The translations under genes were made by a program, and so were the position numbers. Positions 34,527-42,676 of a stretch of DNA of 64,000 bases are shown piece by piece. The stretch is from Candidatus Omnitrophota bacterium (GTDB lineage: Bacteria; Omnitrophota; Gorgyraeia; Duberdicusellales; 4484-171): assembly GCA_023227945.1 (NCBI GenBank), contig JALOCC010000001.1, positions 153,199 through 217,198 on the forward strand, in the 5' to 3' direction. Each line of letters begins with the position of its first letter. Within the stretch, counting starts at the first letter, position 1. The notes under the pieces were generated by a model. It saw nothing but the letters and a program-made list of their open reading frames with translations. It made no database searches and was not told the DNA's origin.

Positions 34527-34725
34527 AATGAAGCCAACATTTTTCCAAGCTGACTGTCGCAAGACAGGCGCGCAGGAAAAATGTTAGGCTGAATTTCACC
34601 CCGCCCTTTTGGCTGGGCGGATTTAAGGCTTCGCGGTATAGTGTTTAATTAGAGGATAGGTTCTGTTTCAGATTAAGTAATTATAGTTCCGCCAAAAGGG
34701 CGGGGTTTAATTCGCAGGCGGCATT
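34524..34725. repeat. ATGAAGCCAACATTTTT inverted repeat and hairpins in rpmI-rplT gap
   Basis: gaaatgaagccaacatttttcc is mirrored by ggaaaaatgttaggctgaatttc (34524-34600), the same family as 16726-16790. It is followed by ccgcccttttggctgggcgg and a mirrored ccgccaaaagggcggg at about 34689-34705, giving a further long-range pairing. Confidence 0.6.
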
Positions 34726-34746
34726 GGCGCTGTTGTGCCAATGTCT

Positions 34747-34782
34747 ATGACTTACGCTCGCAGATTCGCTCGCGTAAGTCAT
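34747..34782. promoter_or_regulatory. Perfect hairpin upstream of rplT
   Basis: atgacttacgc and gcgtaagtcat form an 11-bp perfect stem 9 nt before the rplT ribosome-binding site (aaaggagg). It is a candidate structured leader for L20 control, by position only. Confidence 0.5.
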
Positions 34783-34808
34783 CTGCTCATTAAAGGAGGA
34801 TAAAAGAA

Positions 34809-35153
34809 ATGCGAGTAAAACAACAACCGGCTTCACGGGCACGCAAGAAAAAAGTCCTGAAAATGGCAAAAGGCTATTGGGGAAGGCGTTCAAAAAACTA
34901 CCGCCGCGCGATTGAAACAGTGCGCCGCGCGCTTGTTTATTCTTACCGGGATAGGCGCGCAAGACGCCGAGAATTCCGCGCGCTTTGGATTACGCGCATA
35001 AATGCCGCGGTAAGAGGAAAAGGGCTAACCTACAATGATTTTATGCATGATTTACAGAAGAAAAATGTCCTTCTCTCAAGAGATATGCTTGCAAAAATAG
35101 CAGCTGAATATCCTGAAGTTTTTGGTAAAATAGTTGAGGAAGTAAAAAAGTGA
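34809..35153 (+). CDS. rplT: Ribosomal protein L20
   Basis: This 114-residue basic protein shows the L20 features: KMAKGYWGRRSKNYRRAIETVRRALVYSYRDRR, then LWITRINAAVRGKGLTYNDFM. It binds 23S rRNA early in 50S assembly and represses its own operon in several bacteria. It completes the infC-rpmI-rplT group. A strong ribosome-binding site precedes it, with a perfect hairpin just upstream. Confidence 0.97.
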   Translation: MRVKQQPASRARKKKVLKMAKGYWGRRSKNYRRAIETVRRALVYSYRDRRARRREFRALWITRINAAVRGKGLTYNDFMHDLQKKNVLLSRDMLAKIAAEYPEVFGKIVEEVKK

Positions 35154-35154
35154 T

Positions 35155-35236
35155 AAAAGAAACCAGAAACCAGAGTACAGAAACCAGAAAAAATGTTTTT
35201 TATTATCTGGTTTCTGGTTACTGGTTTCTGTAAACT
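35155..35236. repeat. Palindrome of ccagaaa/tttctgg words
   Basis: aaaccagaaaccagagtacag, aaaccag on the left; tctggtttctggttactgg, tttctg on the right. It fills the rplT-trkA gap. Confidence 0.85.
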
Positions 35237-35258
35237 TTCCGAGCGAAGCGAGGAAAAT

Positions 35259-35903
35259 ATGTACGTTATAATCGTTGGTTGCGGCCGTGTAGGTTCAGAG
35301 CTTGCCAAGCTTCTTTCAAACGAAGGGCACGATGTCGTTATTATCGACAAGAGCCCTTCTTCTTTTGAAAGGCTGGGCGCGGCATTCAATGGGATGACGT
35401 TCGTCGGCAATGGTTTCGACCAGGATTTATTAAAAAACGCCGGGATTGAAAAAGCCGATGCCTTTTGTTCTGTAACCAACGGCGACAATACCAATCTTAT
35501 TTCCGCGCAAGTAGCAAAAAAAATATTCAACGTGCCAAAGGTTATCGCAAGAGTATATGACCCGCAGCGCGCGCATATATATGCAGCGCTTGGTATGGAC
35601 ATAATAAGCGGAACTATACTTTTTGCCGCTATGCTTAGAGACAAAATCATTGAAAGCCATTTCTCAAGTTACCTGATTGAAACAAAAGATTTAGGAGTTA
35701 TAGAAATAGACCCGAAGAAAAATCTTATCGGTAAACCCGCTGTAAGTTTAAATATCCCGGGCGAATTTATGGTAGTTGCCGTAAGGCGTATGGATGGGGT
35801 TATAATTCCTGACGAACAAACAACAATTGATGAAAATGATATACTTATGGGCATAGTCAAGGTTAAGGCTCTTGCGAAGATAAAGGAACGATTCAGTTTA
35901 TAA
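35259..35903 (+). CDS. trkA: Trk/Ktr potassium uptake regulatory protein TrkA (first copy)
   Basis: This 214-residue RCK protein has an N-terminal nucleotide-binding TrkA-N domain (YVIIVGCGRVGSELAKLLSNEG, acidic end of strand 2 VVIIDKS) and a C-terminal TrkA-C domain (GVIEIDPKKNLIGKPAVSL, IIPDEQTTIDENDILMGI). It would gate the TrkH channel subunit at the membrane in response to nucleotides. The in-frame ATG at 35193 lies in repeat DNA; ATG 35259 follows gagcgaagcgagg and matches the conserved first strand. A second trkA follows at once, and trkH after that. Confidence 0.92.
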   Translation: MYVIIVGCGRVGSELAKLLSNEGHDVVIIDKSPSSFERLGAAFNGMTFVGNGFDQDLLKNAGIEKADAFCSVTNGDNTNLISAQVAKKIFNVPKVIARVYDPQRAHIYAALGMDIISGTILFAAMLRDKIIESHFSSYLIETKDLGVIEIDPKKNLIGKPAVSLNIPGEFMVVAVRRMDGVIIPDEQTTIDENDILMGIVKVKALAKIKERFSL

Positions 35904-35904
35904 A

Positions 35905-35985
35905 AAGATTACAGTGATTATGAAATGATTTCAGTGATTTAAAAATCTCTGCAATCATTCTCCTGGATCACAGTAATCAATGCGA
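35905..35985. repeat. Palindrome of attacagtgatt words
   Basis: agattacagtgattatgaaatg, atttcagtgatt mirrored by aatctctgcaatcattc and ggatcacagtaatc. It lies between the two trkA genes. Confidence 0.65.
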
Positions 35986-35996
35986 ACGGAGTGAGT

Positions 35997-36659
35997 ATGA
36001 ATATAGTAATTATAGGGGCGGGAAAAGTCGGTTATTACTTGGCCAAAAGGCTCTATCAAAACAAGCACGCAGTAAGCATCATCGAGAAAGACAGAATAGT
36101 CTGCGATGAGCTGGCCAAACAGCTCGACATTTTGGTTATTAACGGCGATGGTTGTGAGCCGGATATTCTGGAACAAGCGGGTATAACGCGGGCAGATGTT
36201 TTAGCCGCGGTAACCGGAGACGACGAAGACAATCTTATAATCTGCCAGCTTGCCAAGGAAAAGTTCAAGGTGCACAGGACGGTCGGGCGGGTGAATAATC
36301 CCGATAATGAAAAAACATTTTCGGAACTCGGAATTGACGTTCCGGTTGACGATACTAAAATAATTGCGAAAATAATTGAGGAAGAAGCTTCATATTCCGA
36401 TTTCGTAAACCTCTTAAGCTTTAAACGCGGGAAGTTAGCGATAGTTCGTGTAGACCTTCCGAAAGATTCCCCAGTAATAGGAAAATCAGTACACGAAATT
36501 ACCTGGCCGGAGAATTCTACGCTCGTGTCTATTCTAAGGGCAGAGGAAGTTATCATACCAAAGGGTGACACCGTACTTAAGCCCGGAGACGATATAATTG
36601 CTTTAACGCTTATTGGCAATGAACCGTCGCTTTTAAGCCTTTTAGTGGGCAAATTATAA
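35997..36659 (+). CDS. trkA: Trk/Ktr potassium uptake regulatory protein TrkA (second copy)
   Basis: This 220-residue RCK protein has the same TrkA-N (MNIVIIGAGKVGYYLAKRL, VSIIEKD) and TrkA-C (LPKDSPVIGKSVHEITWPENS, VLKPGDDIIALTLIG) layout as its neighbour. Two single-unit TrkA proteins may form a hetero-octameric ring, replacing the fused double-length TrkA of enterobacteria. GTG 35991 is two codons upstream; ATG 35997 is preferred with ggag five nt before it. Confidence 0.92.
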   Translation: MNIVIIGAGKVGYYLAKRLYQNKHAVSIIEKDRIVCDELAKQLDILVINGDGCEPDILEQAGITRADVLAAVTGDDEDNLIICQLAKEKFKVHRTVGRVNNPDNEKTFSELGIDVPVDDTKIIAKIIEEEASYSDFVNLLSFKRGKLAIVRVDLPKDSPVIGKSVHEITWPENSTLVSILRAEEVIIPKGDTVLKPGDDIIALTLIGNEPSLLSLLVGKL

Positions 36660-36721
36660 TGCAAAGGTTTTGTAATCTGCCTGCGGATAGGTTTTTTATA
36701 GCCACCATCATTAATCTATAA

Positions 36722-36850
36722 ATGTTTAAAAAAGTAAATGTAAGCAAGAAAATAATTTTTAATGCCATAGAAGGTATTTCTATGGAAATACTTTATGCAC
36801 TGGCAATTATGGCGGTAGCTTTCTTGATCTGTCTCGTTATTATTAGGTAA
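36722..36850 (+). CDS. Small single-helix membrane protein between trkA and trkH (42 aa)
   Basis: An ATG-to-TAA frame of 42 codons: a basic N-terminus (MFKKVNVSKKIIFNAIEG) and one hydrophobic helix (MEILYALAIMAVAFLICLVI) ending in IR. The layout (positive-inside, single span) looks like a genuine small membrane protein, and its place between trkA and trkH suggests a partner in the potassium uptake complex, like other small transporter subunits. No clear ribosome-binding site is present, so expression is uncertain. Confidence 0.4.
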   Translation: MFKKVNVSKKIIFNAIEGISMEILYALAIMAVAFLICLVIIR

Positions 36851-36868
36851 GAAACAATATTATGAAAA

Positions 36869-37038
36869 ACTCTAAACCCGAAATCCTAAACTCCCTGCCT
36901 GCCGGCCCTCGGCACAGCCTAAGGCGAGCAGGCAGGAAGACAAACTCGAAACTATAAATCACAAACCCTAAACGCTTCGAGTTTGGAGTTTCGTGTTTGT
37001 GATTTGTTTAGAGTTTCGAGTTCAGTGTTTAGAGTTAT
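36869..37038. repeat. Family E palindrome with inserted GC-rich hairpin
   Basis: The left arm (actctaaacccgaaatccta, acaaactcgaaactataaatc) and right arm (gagtttggagtttcgtg, tttagagtttcgagttcag) match 30975-31108. A 48-nt insert (36893-36940) with cctgcctgc ... gcaggcagg splits the left arm. Confidence 0.85.
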
Positions 37039-37046
37039 AAAAAAAT

Positions 37047-38549
37047 ATGGTTCTAAAACCACATTTAGACGATTTCAAAATAATCGGTTATTATCTTGGT
37101 AAAATTACAATAGGTATCGGCCTTTTTATGCTGATACCTATTATTTGTGCATTGGGTTTTAGAGAAATAGGCCCTACCTTAGATTTTCTTATCGGAATCG
37201 GGGTGTCATTCCTTTCAGGATTTATACTCACCAAGGCATGTTTTACCGACAGAGATTTAAACTGGATGCAGGGAATGATTGTTGTTTCTTTGTCCTGGTT
37301 GGTTGCAACAATAATCGGAGCAATACCTCTACATTTAAGCGGGCACTTTAAATCTTACCTTGATGCATGTTTTGATGCGATGTCCGGTTTTTCAACAACA
37401 GGTTTAACCCTGGTCCAGGATCTTGACCATCTCTCTTATACCCACAATCTATGGCGGCACCTTATAATGTTTATAGGCGGCCAAGGCATTGTTATTGTTG
37501 CCCTCTCTCTCTTTGTAAAAGGCCTTTCAGGAGCTTTCAAGATGTATGTGGGAGAGGCTCGTGATGAAAGGCTGCTTCCTAACGTAATACATACCGCGAG
37601 ATTTATCTGGCTGGTAAGTGTAGTTTATCTTATCTTAGGAACTTTAGCCTTATCTATAGCTGCAATCTCCGGAGGCATAAAGATTCATAATGCGCTCTTT
37701 CACTCCGTATGCATTTTTATGACAGCCTTTGATACAGGAGGATTTTCTCCCCAATCCCAAAGCATACTTTATTATCACAATGCTTCTTTTGAAATCATAA
37801 CAATAGTAATTATGATATTAGGAGCTATCAATTTTAATTTACATTACCATCTTTGGTCGGGTAAACTCAAAGAATTATTCCATAATATAGAAATAAAAAC
37901 TTTTTCCTTAAGTGTAATCATTATATTTATAATTACAGCCGTAGGGCTTGAAAGGGTAATGCTTTATTTAACGCCGGGGGCCCTTTTTAGGAAAGGGTTT
38001 TACCAATTTATTTCCGCCCATACCGGCACGGGTTTTCAAACAGTATACGCTCAACAATTTATAAATGGATGGAGCCAGCTTTCCTTAACCGGCTTGATTT
38101 TTGCAATGTCTCTCGGCGGTGCAGTTTGTTCGACAACCGGCGCAATAAAAATGCTTCGTATCGGGATAATCATGAAAGCCATCAAAGAAGATATAAGAAG
38201 AATAATGCTTCCGGAAAAGGCAATAGTTGTGCAAAGGTTTCATCATATAAAAACCATTTTTCTTGAAGATAAACAAGTGCGGGCGGCTCTTTTGATTAGT
38301 TTGTGCTACCTTGTTCTTTATTCATCCGGCGCGCTGGTGGGAATGTTTTTCGGCCACCCTTTTATTAATTCATTATTTGAATCAACATCCGCTACGGCAA
38401 ACGTCGGGCTTTCCTGCGGTATTACAAATGCGGGAATGCCCGCAATCTTAAAAATTACCTATATGATACAAATGTGGGCAGGACGTTTGGAATTTATGTC
38501 CATATTTACATTGCTGGGATTTTTAATTGCGGCGATAAAGGGGAAATAA
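37047..38549 (+). CDS. trkH: TrkH-family potassium transporter, membrane subunit
   Basis: This 500-residue protein is built of four membrane-P-loop-membrane repeats of the SKT superfamily. Selectivity-loop segments are visible: DAMSGFSTTGLTL (about 112-124), MTAFDTGGFSPQS, SAHTGTGFQTV and STSATANVGLSCGI, each with the central Gly. IGGQGIVIVALSLFVKG and SLGGAVCSTTGAIKMLRI are family signatures. It takes up potassium under control of the two adjacent TrkA proteins. Its start abuts a family E repeat with no evident ribosome-binding site. Confidence 0.95.
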   Translation: MVLKPHLDDFKIIGYYLGKITIGIGLFMLIPIICALGFREIGPTLDFLIGIGVSFLSGFILTKACFTDRDLNWMQGMIVVSLSWLVATIIGAIPLHLSGHFKSYLDACFDAMSGFSTTGLTLVQDLDHLSYTHNLWRHLIMFIGGQGIVIVALSLFVKGLSGAFKMYVGEARDERLLPNVIHTARFIWLVSVVYLILGTLALSIAAISGGIKIHNALFHSVCIFMTAFDTGGFSPQSQSILYYHNASFEIITIVIMILGAINFNLHYHLWSGKLKELFHNIEIKTFSLSVIIIFIITAVGLERVMLYLTPGALFRKGFYQFISAHTGTGFQTVYAQQFINGWSQLSLTGLIFAMSLGGAVCSTTGAIKMLRIGIIMKAIKEDIRRIMLPEKAIVVQRFHHIKTIFLEDKQVRAALLISLCYLVLYSSGALVGMFFGHPFINSLFESTSATANVGLSCGITNAGMPAILKITYMIQMWAGRLEFMSIFTLLGFLIAAIKGK

Positions 38550-38553
38550 TAAA

Positions 38554-39084
38554 ATGTCACAGGTCACAGGTCACAGGTCACAGGTCAAAATTTTTATAAA
38601 GTTTATATTAATTATCATTTCAACCTGTTACCTGTTACCGGTTACGTGCTATTCTCAGATTTCAAGTTCTGACTTAATCAACAATGCCAAGCAATATGAC
38701 GGACAAGAGATAGTTTATACCGGAGAAGTTATCGGTGACGTGATGATAAGAGGAAAATTTGCCTGGATAAATGTAAATGATACAAAAAACGCAATAGGAA
38801 TATGGCTCTCCAAAGATTTCGCTAAAGAAATTCTCTACACCGGCAGTTATAGGGCCAAAGGTGACATTGTTGAGGTAAAAGGAAAGTTTAATCGTGCCTG
38901 CACTGAGCACGGAGGAGATTTAGACATACACGCATCTACTTTACAGGTTATCCAAAAAGGCGCAAATGTGGATGAAGTAATTTCCCCGCGTAAAATTAAG
39001 GTAGCAATTACATTTCTTATAATTTGTTTGACATTAACGGTTATTTATTTTATAAGATTAGGCTATGGTTTTAAACACAGATGA
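38554..39084 (+). CDS. Exported OB-fold-like protein with repeat-encoded signal peptide
   Basis: This 176-residue protein has an N-terminal signal peptide, a beta-rich domain (YDGQEIVYTGEVIGDVMIRGKFAWINV ... GIWLSKDF ... VEVKGKFNRAC) resembling nucleic-acid-binding-like OB folds, and a C-terminal membrane helix (IKVAITFLIICLTLTVIYFIRL). The first 12 residues (MSQVTGHRSQVK) are coded by tandem cacaggt words, and TCYLLPVTCYSQ of the signal region by cctgttacctgttaccggt words, both of repeat family F. No later ATG is available before the domain, so this start is probably real. It sits 4 nt after trkH. Function unknown. Confidence 0.65.
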   Translation: MSQVTGHRSQVKIFIKFILIIISTCYLLPVTCYSQISSSDLINNAKQYDGQEIVYTGEVIGDVMIRGKFAWINVNDTKNAIGIWLSKDFAKEILYTGSYRAKGDIVEVKGKFNRACTEHGGDLDIHASTLQVIQKGANVDEVISPRKIKVAITFLIICLTLTVIYFIRLGYGFKHR

Positions 39085-39300
39085 TCGCAGATTGAAAAGC
39101 AGATGATTACAGATTTGGCATATTGTCATACGGCTATGGGTTGCGCCACTCGTTACGTCTATCGTTAATCGGTTGCGTTTTAAATGACGATAGACGATTA
39201 ACGTAACCGAGACGAGCTCGCCCGCCTCCGGCGGACAGGCAACCGCAACCGATTTACGCAACCGCTATCTGTGATTTCTTATCTGTGCCAATCTGTGTGG
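39079..39300. repeat. Nested palindrome, family A with family J and inserted hairpin
   Basis: Outer acagatgatcgcagattg / atctgtgccaatctgtg (family A). Inside are gccactcgttacgtctatcg, ttaatcggttgcg and gacgatagacgattaacg (family J). A small GC-rich hairpin (cgcccgcctccggcgg, about 39217-39240) is inserted in the right half. Confidence 0.8.
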
Positions 39301-39315
39301 AAAAAAAGTTTTCCA

Positions 39316-40347
39316 ATGGAAACAGAAGTTAAAAAACTGGAAGAAGAATTCGGGAAGGATTTATCAGGGGTTTGTGATGCTTTAGGTATTGAGGCGCTAC
39401 GAGTAAAATACCTCGGAAGAAAAGCTGAAATTAACCGGCTTTTTTCAATGGTTCCCTCCTTAAGCAAAGAAGCAAAAGGCATCTGGGGTAAGAATTTAAA
39501 CATTCTTAAAAATAAAATATCACTTGCCATTGAAGAAAAATTAAAAAGTTTAGGCACGAAAGAGGAAAAAATCGATTTAACTTATCCCGCAGCCAGGCTG
39601 GAAAAAGGAAGCCGCCATATTTTAAGTGCGGTAAGCGAAGAAATTTGTTCGGTTTTTGAAAAGCTTGGGTTTACCGTAGTTGAAGGAACCGAAATAGAAG
39701 ATGAATGGCATAACTTTAGCGCTTTAAATATACCGCTGGATCATCCTTCGCGCGATGCTTTCGATACTTTTTATCTGGATATACCGCAGCCGCAAGAAAA
39801 ACACAGAGGAAAGTTTTTGCTGCGCAGCCACACCTCGCCGTCTCAAGCACGCGTGATGAGCGTATCCAAACCTCCCCTTGCGGTTATTTCTCCGGGAAGA
39901 GTTTACAGGCCGGATGCAGTTGATGCTTCGCATTCTTTTATGTTCCATCAGGTTGAAGGTTTTGCCATAGATAAAAACATAAATTTTGCGCACCTTAAAG
40001 GCGTGCTTCTTAATTTTGTAAAACTCTTTTTTTCTCCCGATGTTAATTTGCGTTTCCGGCCGCACTTTTTTCCTTTTACTGAACCTTCGGCTGAAGTTGA
40101 TATTTCATGTTTTATCTGTAAGGGCAAAAAAGATAAATGCAGCTTATGTAAAGGAAAAGGCTGGCTCGAAATACTTGGCTGCGGAATGATTCATCCCAAA
40201 GTTCTTGAAAATTGCGGTATAGATTCGAAAAAATACAAAGGCTTTGCGTTTGGTATGGGGGTGGAACGGCCGGCAATGCTTAAATACGGCATAAATGATA
40301 TTCGGCTGTTTTATGAGAATGATGTTAAGTTCCTTGAACAATTTTAA
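39316..40347 (+). CDS. pheS: Phenylalanyl-tRNA synthetase alpha subunit
   Basis: This 343-residue class II synthetase subunit has an N-terminal coiled-coil (ETEVKKLEEEFGKDL), KYLGRKAEINRLF, then the catalytic core HNFSALNIPLDHPSRD, LLRSHTSPSQARVM, RVYRPDAVDASHSFMFHQVEGFAID (motif 2), FRPHFFPFTEPSAEVDISC and GFAFGMGVERPAML (motif 3). It charges tRNA-Phe with PheT, which follows. Extra cysteines (CFICKGKKDKCSLCKGKGW) form two CxxC pairs, a zinc-ribbon-like insert seen in a minority of PheS. The frame opens at 39271 in repeat DNA; ATG 39316 is used here. Confidence 0.95.
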   Translation: METEVKKLEEEFGKDLSGVCDALGIEALRVKYLGRKAEINRLFSMVPSLSKEAKGIWGKNLNILKNKISLAIEEKLKSLGTKEEKIDLTYPAARLEKGSRHILSAVSEEICSVFEKLGFTVVEGTEIEDEWHNFSALNIPLDHPSRDAFDTFYLDIPQPQEKHRGKFLLRSHTSPSQARVMSVSKPPLAVISPGRVYRPDAVDASHSFMFHQVEGFAIDKNINFAHLKGVLLNFVKLFFSPDVNLRFRPHFFPFTEPSAEVDISCFICKGKKDKCSLCKGKGWLEILGCGMIHPKVLENCGIDSKKYKGFAFGMGVERPAMLKYGINDIRLFYENDVKFLEQF

Positions 40348-40361
40348 TGGAGAATACGAAT

Positions 40362-40444
40362 TAATACTAGATGCTTGATGCTCGATGCCAGATGTTGTGA
40401 AAAATAAAATAACGAGCATCTAGTATCGGGCATCTAGCATCCCT
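40362..40444. repeat. Palindrome of gatgcttgatgc words
   Basis: tactagatgcttgatgctcg and atgccagatg mirrored by cgagcatctagtatcgg and gcatctagcatcc. It fills the pheS-pheT gap. Confidence 0.8.
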
Positions 40445-40461
40445 CGCGGATTTTAAATATT

Positions 40462-42444
40462 ATGCGTTTTAGCTTAAATTTCGTCAAAGAATTAATAAAA
40501 ATCGATTTACCTGCTGAAAAAGTGGCACAGCTTCTTACTATGGCTGGTATTGAGGTTGAGCATTTTGAAAGGCAAGGCGAAGATTACGTTTTTGATATTG
40601 AAATCACCTCAAACAGGTACGATTGGCTTTCTATCGTGGGTATAGCAAGGGAAATTGCTGCCTGCCTCGGTAAAAAGCTGGACATAAAATACCCTAAAGT
40701 TATCAAATCTCCGCTCATCAAAGATAAGCTAATAAAAATAGAAAATAGTACAGACTGCCCGTTTTATATAGCGCGGCGTATTCGCGGTGTAACCATATCA
40801 GCTTCTCCGGGCCAGCTCAAAGAAAGAGTTATAAACTGCCGGATAAATTCCATAAATAACGCGGTTGACATTACAAATTATTGCATGCTCAAATGGGGTA
40901 ATCCTTTGCATGCTTTTGACGAAGATAAAATTGAGGGAAATATTTATATCCGCAGGGCAAAAGAAGGCGAAAAATTTATCGGCATAGACGAGAAAGAAAG
41001 AATTTTAAATCGCGAAAACCTTGTCATTGCCGACGATAGCAAGGTTATTGCGCTTGCAGGGGTAATGGGAGCAAAGAATACAGAAGTAACCGAAAAAACA
41101 AAAAATGTCCTTTTGGAAGCAGCCATATTTTCTCCTCTTTGGATACGCCATTCAAGAAGAGCAGCCGGCATAGACACAGATTCTTCCTACCGCTTTGAAA
41201 GACAGGTATTCGCCGATTACCTTGAGCATGCTTCAGCTGAAGCAGCTGGGTTGATAGTTGATATTTGCGGTGGAAAAATTGCAGCCTACGGCCAGGCAGG
41301 CCGCAGGCCGCAATCCAAAGATAAAAAAGTACTGCTTGAACTTGATAAATTAAACGAATATCTTGGCGTACAATATCCAAAAAGCAAAGTAAAAAGCATT
41401 CTTGTAAATTTAGGTTTTAAGGTTAAAGAGCCAGGGAAAAATAAACTCGCACTTCTAGCACCAAAACATAGATCCGACATCACAGAAGATGTAGACGTAT
41501 ATGAAGAGATTTCAAGAATTTATGGTTACGATAAAATAAAGCAACAAATACCGGCGATTGCGCATGAAGTGGTTAAAAATGAAATTTATGAATTTAAAAA
41601 AGAATTGAGGCAATTTCTTTGCGCGTTAGAATTGAATGAAATAATTACCTATAGTATCGAATCCGACGAGGAGCTTAATAAATTAGGTTATGGCAATTTA
41701 ATAAAATTGGTAAATCCTTTAAGAGCACAGGAAAATTCACTACGCCCAGGCCTTTCCTTGGGGATGATTAAGGCAATCAGTTATAATTTAAACAGAAACC
41801 GCAGTAATTTACGTTTCTTTGAAATAGCAAATGTTTATTCCAGAGGGCAGGGTAGCTTTTGCGAATTGCCCCGCCTTTCAATAGGCATTTGCGAGGAAGG
41901 AAAAGATTTATTTTATCTCAAAGGAATTATAGAGGAAGTTTTTAAGTTTCTTAATATAAATGATTTTGAATTCAAAGAGAAAAGCCTTTTTTTCTGTGTG
42001 AATGCCTTGGAAGTGTTTGTAAATAAAAAATCCGCAGGTTTTCTGGGAAAACTCGATGAAAAATTCGAGAGCGAACTCGAACTTAAAAAAGATTTATACC
42101 TATCCGAGTTTGATATAACAATTCTTCAGGCCGCGCGAAAGCTTAAATGCTATTCGGCAATGAGCCCGTATCCGGCTGTGTTTCGCGACATAAGCATAGC
42201 AATGCGCGCGAGCAAACATTTTAGCGATGTCGAAAAAACAATAAAGGAGAAGAAAGAGTATATCTCTGACTACAGAATAATAGATACATATAAAGGAAAG
42301 GATTTAGAGCAAGGCTTCTGCGCTTTTTCGCTGCGTATCTTCTATCAATCCAACCAGCGCACGCTTACTTCGCAAGAGGTGGATGAGATTCATAACGCCA
42401 TTCGTACAAACCTCAGCGTGCAGGAAGGAATTAAGCTGCGATAA
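40462..42444 (+). CDS. pheT: Phenylalanyl-tRNA synthetase beta subunit, short form
   Basis: At 660 residues it is shorter than the usual bacterial PheT of about 800. After MRFSLNFVKELIKIDLPAEKV the chain passes straight to DYVFDIEITSNRYDWLSIVGIAREIA (B1/B3 core), without the EMAP-II-like tRNA-binding OB domain that bacterial PheT normally carries at residues 40-150. The B5 domain, catalytic-like core (NPLRAQENSLRPGLSLGMIKAI) and C-terminal FDX-ACB domain (YPAVFRDISIAMRAS ... FYQSNQRTLTSQEVDEI) are present. It forms the heterotetramer with PheS. Confidence 0.95.
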   Translation: MRFSLNFVKELIKIDLPAEKVAQLLTMAGIEVEHFERQGEDYVFDIEITSNRYDWLSIVGIAREIAACLGKKLDIKYPKVIKSPLIKDKLIKIENSTDCPFYIARRIRGVTISASPGQLKERVINCRINSINNAVDITNYCMLKWGNPLHAFDEDKIEGNIYIRRAKEGEKFIGIDEKERILNRENLVIADDSKVIALAGVMGAKNTEVTEKTKNVLLEAAIFSPLWIRHSRRAAGIDTDSSYRFERQVFADYLEHASAEAAGLIVDICGGKIAAYGQAGRRPQSKDKKVLLELDKLNEYLGVQYPKSKVKSILVNLGFKVKEPGKNKLALLAPKHRSDITEDVDVYEEISRIYGYDKIKQQIPAIAHEVVKNEIYEFKKELRQFLCALELNEIITYSIESDEELNKLGYGNLIKLVNPLRAQENSLRPGLSLGMIKAISYNLNRNRSNLRFFEIANVYSRGQGSFCELPRLSIGICEEGKDLFYLKGIIEEVFKFLNINDFEFKEKSLFFCVNALEVFVNKKSAGFLGKLDEKFESELELKKDLYLSEFDITILQAARKLKCYSAMSPYPAVFRDISIAMRASKHFSDVEKTIKEKKEYISDYRIIDTYKGKDLEQGFCAFSLRIFYQSNQRTLTSQEVDEIHNAIRTNLSVQEGIKLR

Positions 42445-42445
42445 A

Positions 42446-42664
42446 CGCAGATTAGCGCAGATTTGAACGGATTAGCACAGATAAAGGGTGCGTCTATCGG
42501 TTGCGGTTACGCAGCTCGTCTCGTCATACGTTAATCGGTTGTGTTAAAGAAAGTATTTAAAATAAAGACGATAGACGTAAAACGCAACCGACACGAGCAT
42601 CGCAACCGTATGACGAATATCATCTGTGATCATCTGCTTTCCAATCCGTGATCATCTGTGTAAA
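42446..42664. repeat. Nested palindrome, family A with family J
   Basis: acgcagattagcgcagattt ... gtgatcatctgcttt and gatcatctgtg outside; gcgtctatcggttgcgg, ttacgcagctcgtctcg and gacgatagacgtaaaacgc inside, as at 39079-39300. Confidence 0.8.
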
Positions 42665-42676
42665 AAAGGAGGAAGC

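Noticed and set aside
36056-36664. Minus-strand 202-codon ORF opposite the second trkA
   Set aside because: Ser/Thr-rich antisense reading of a well-supported RCK protein.
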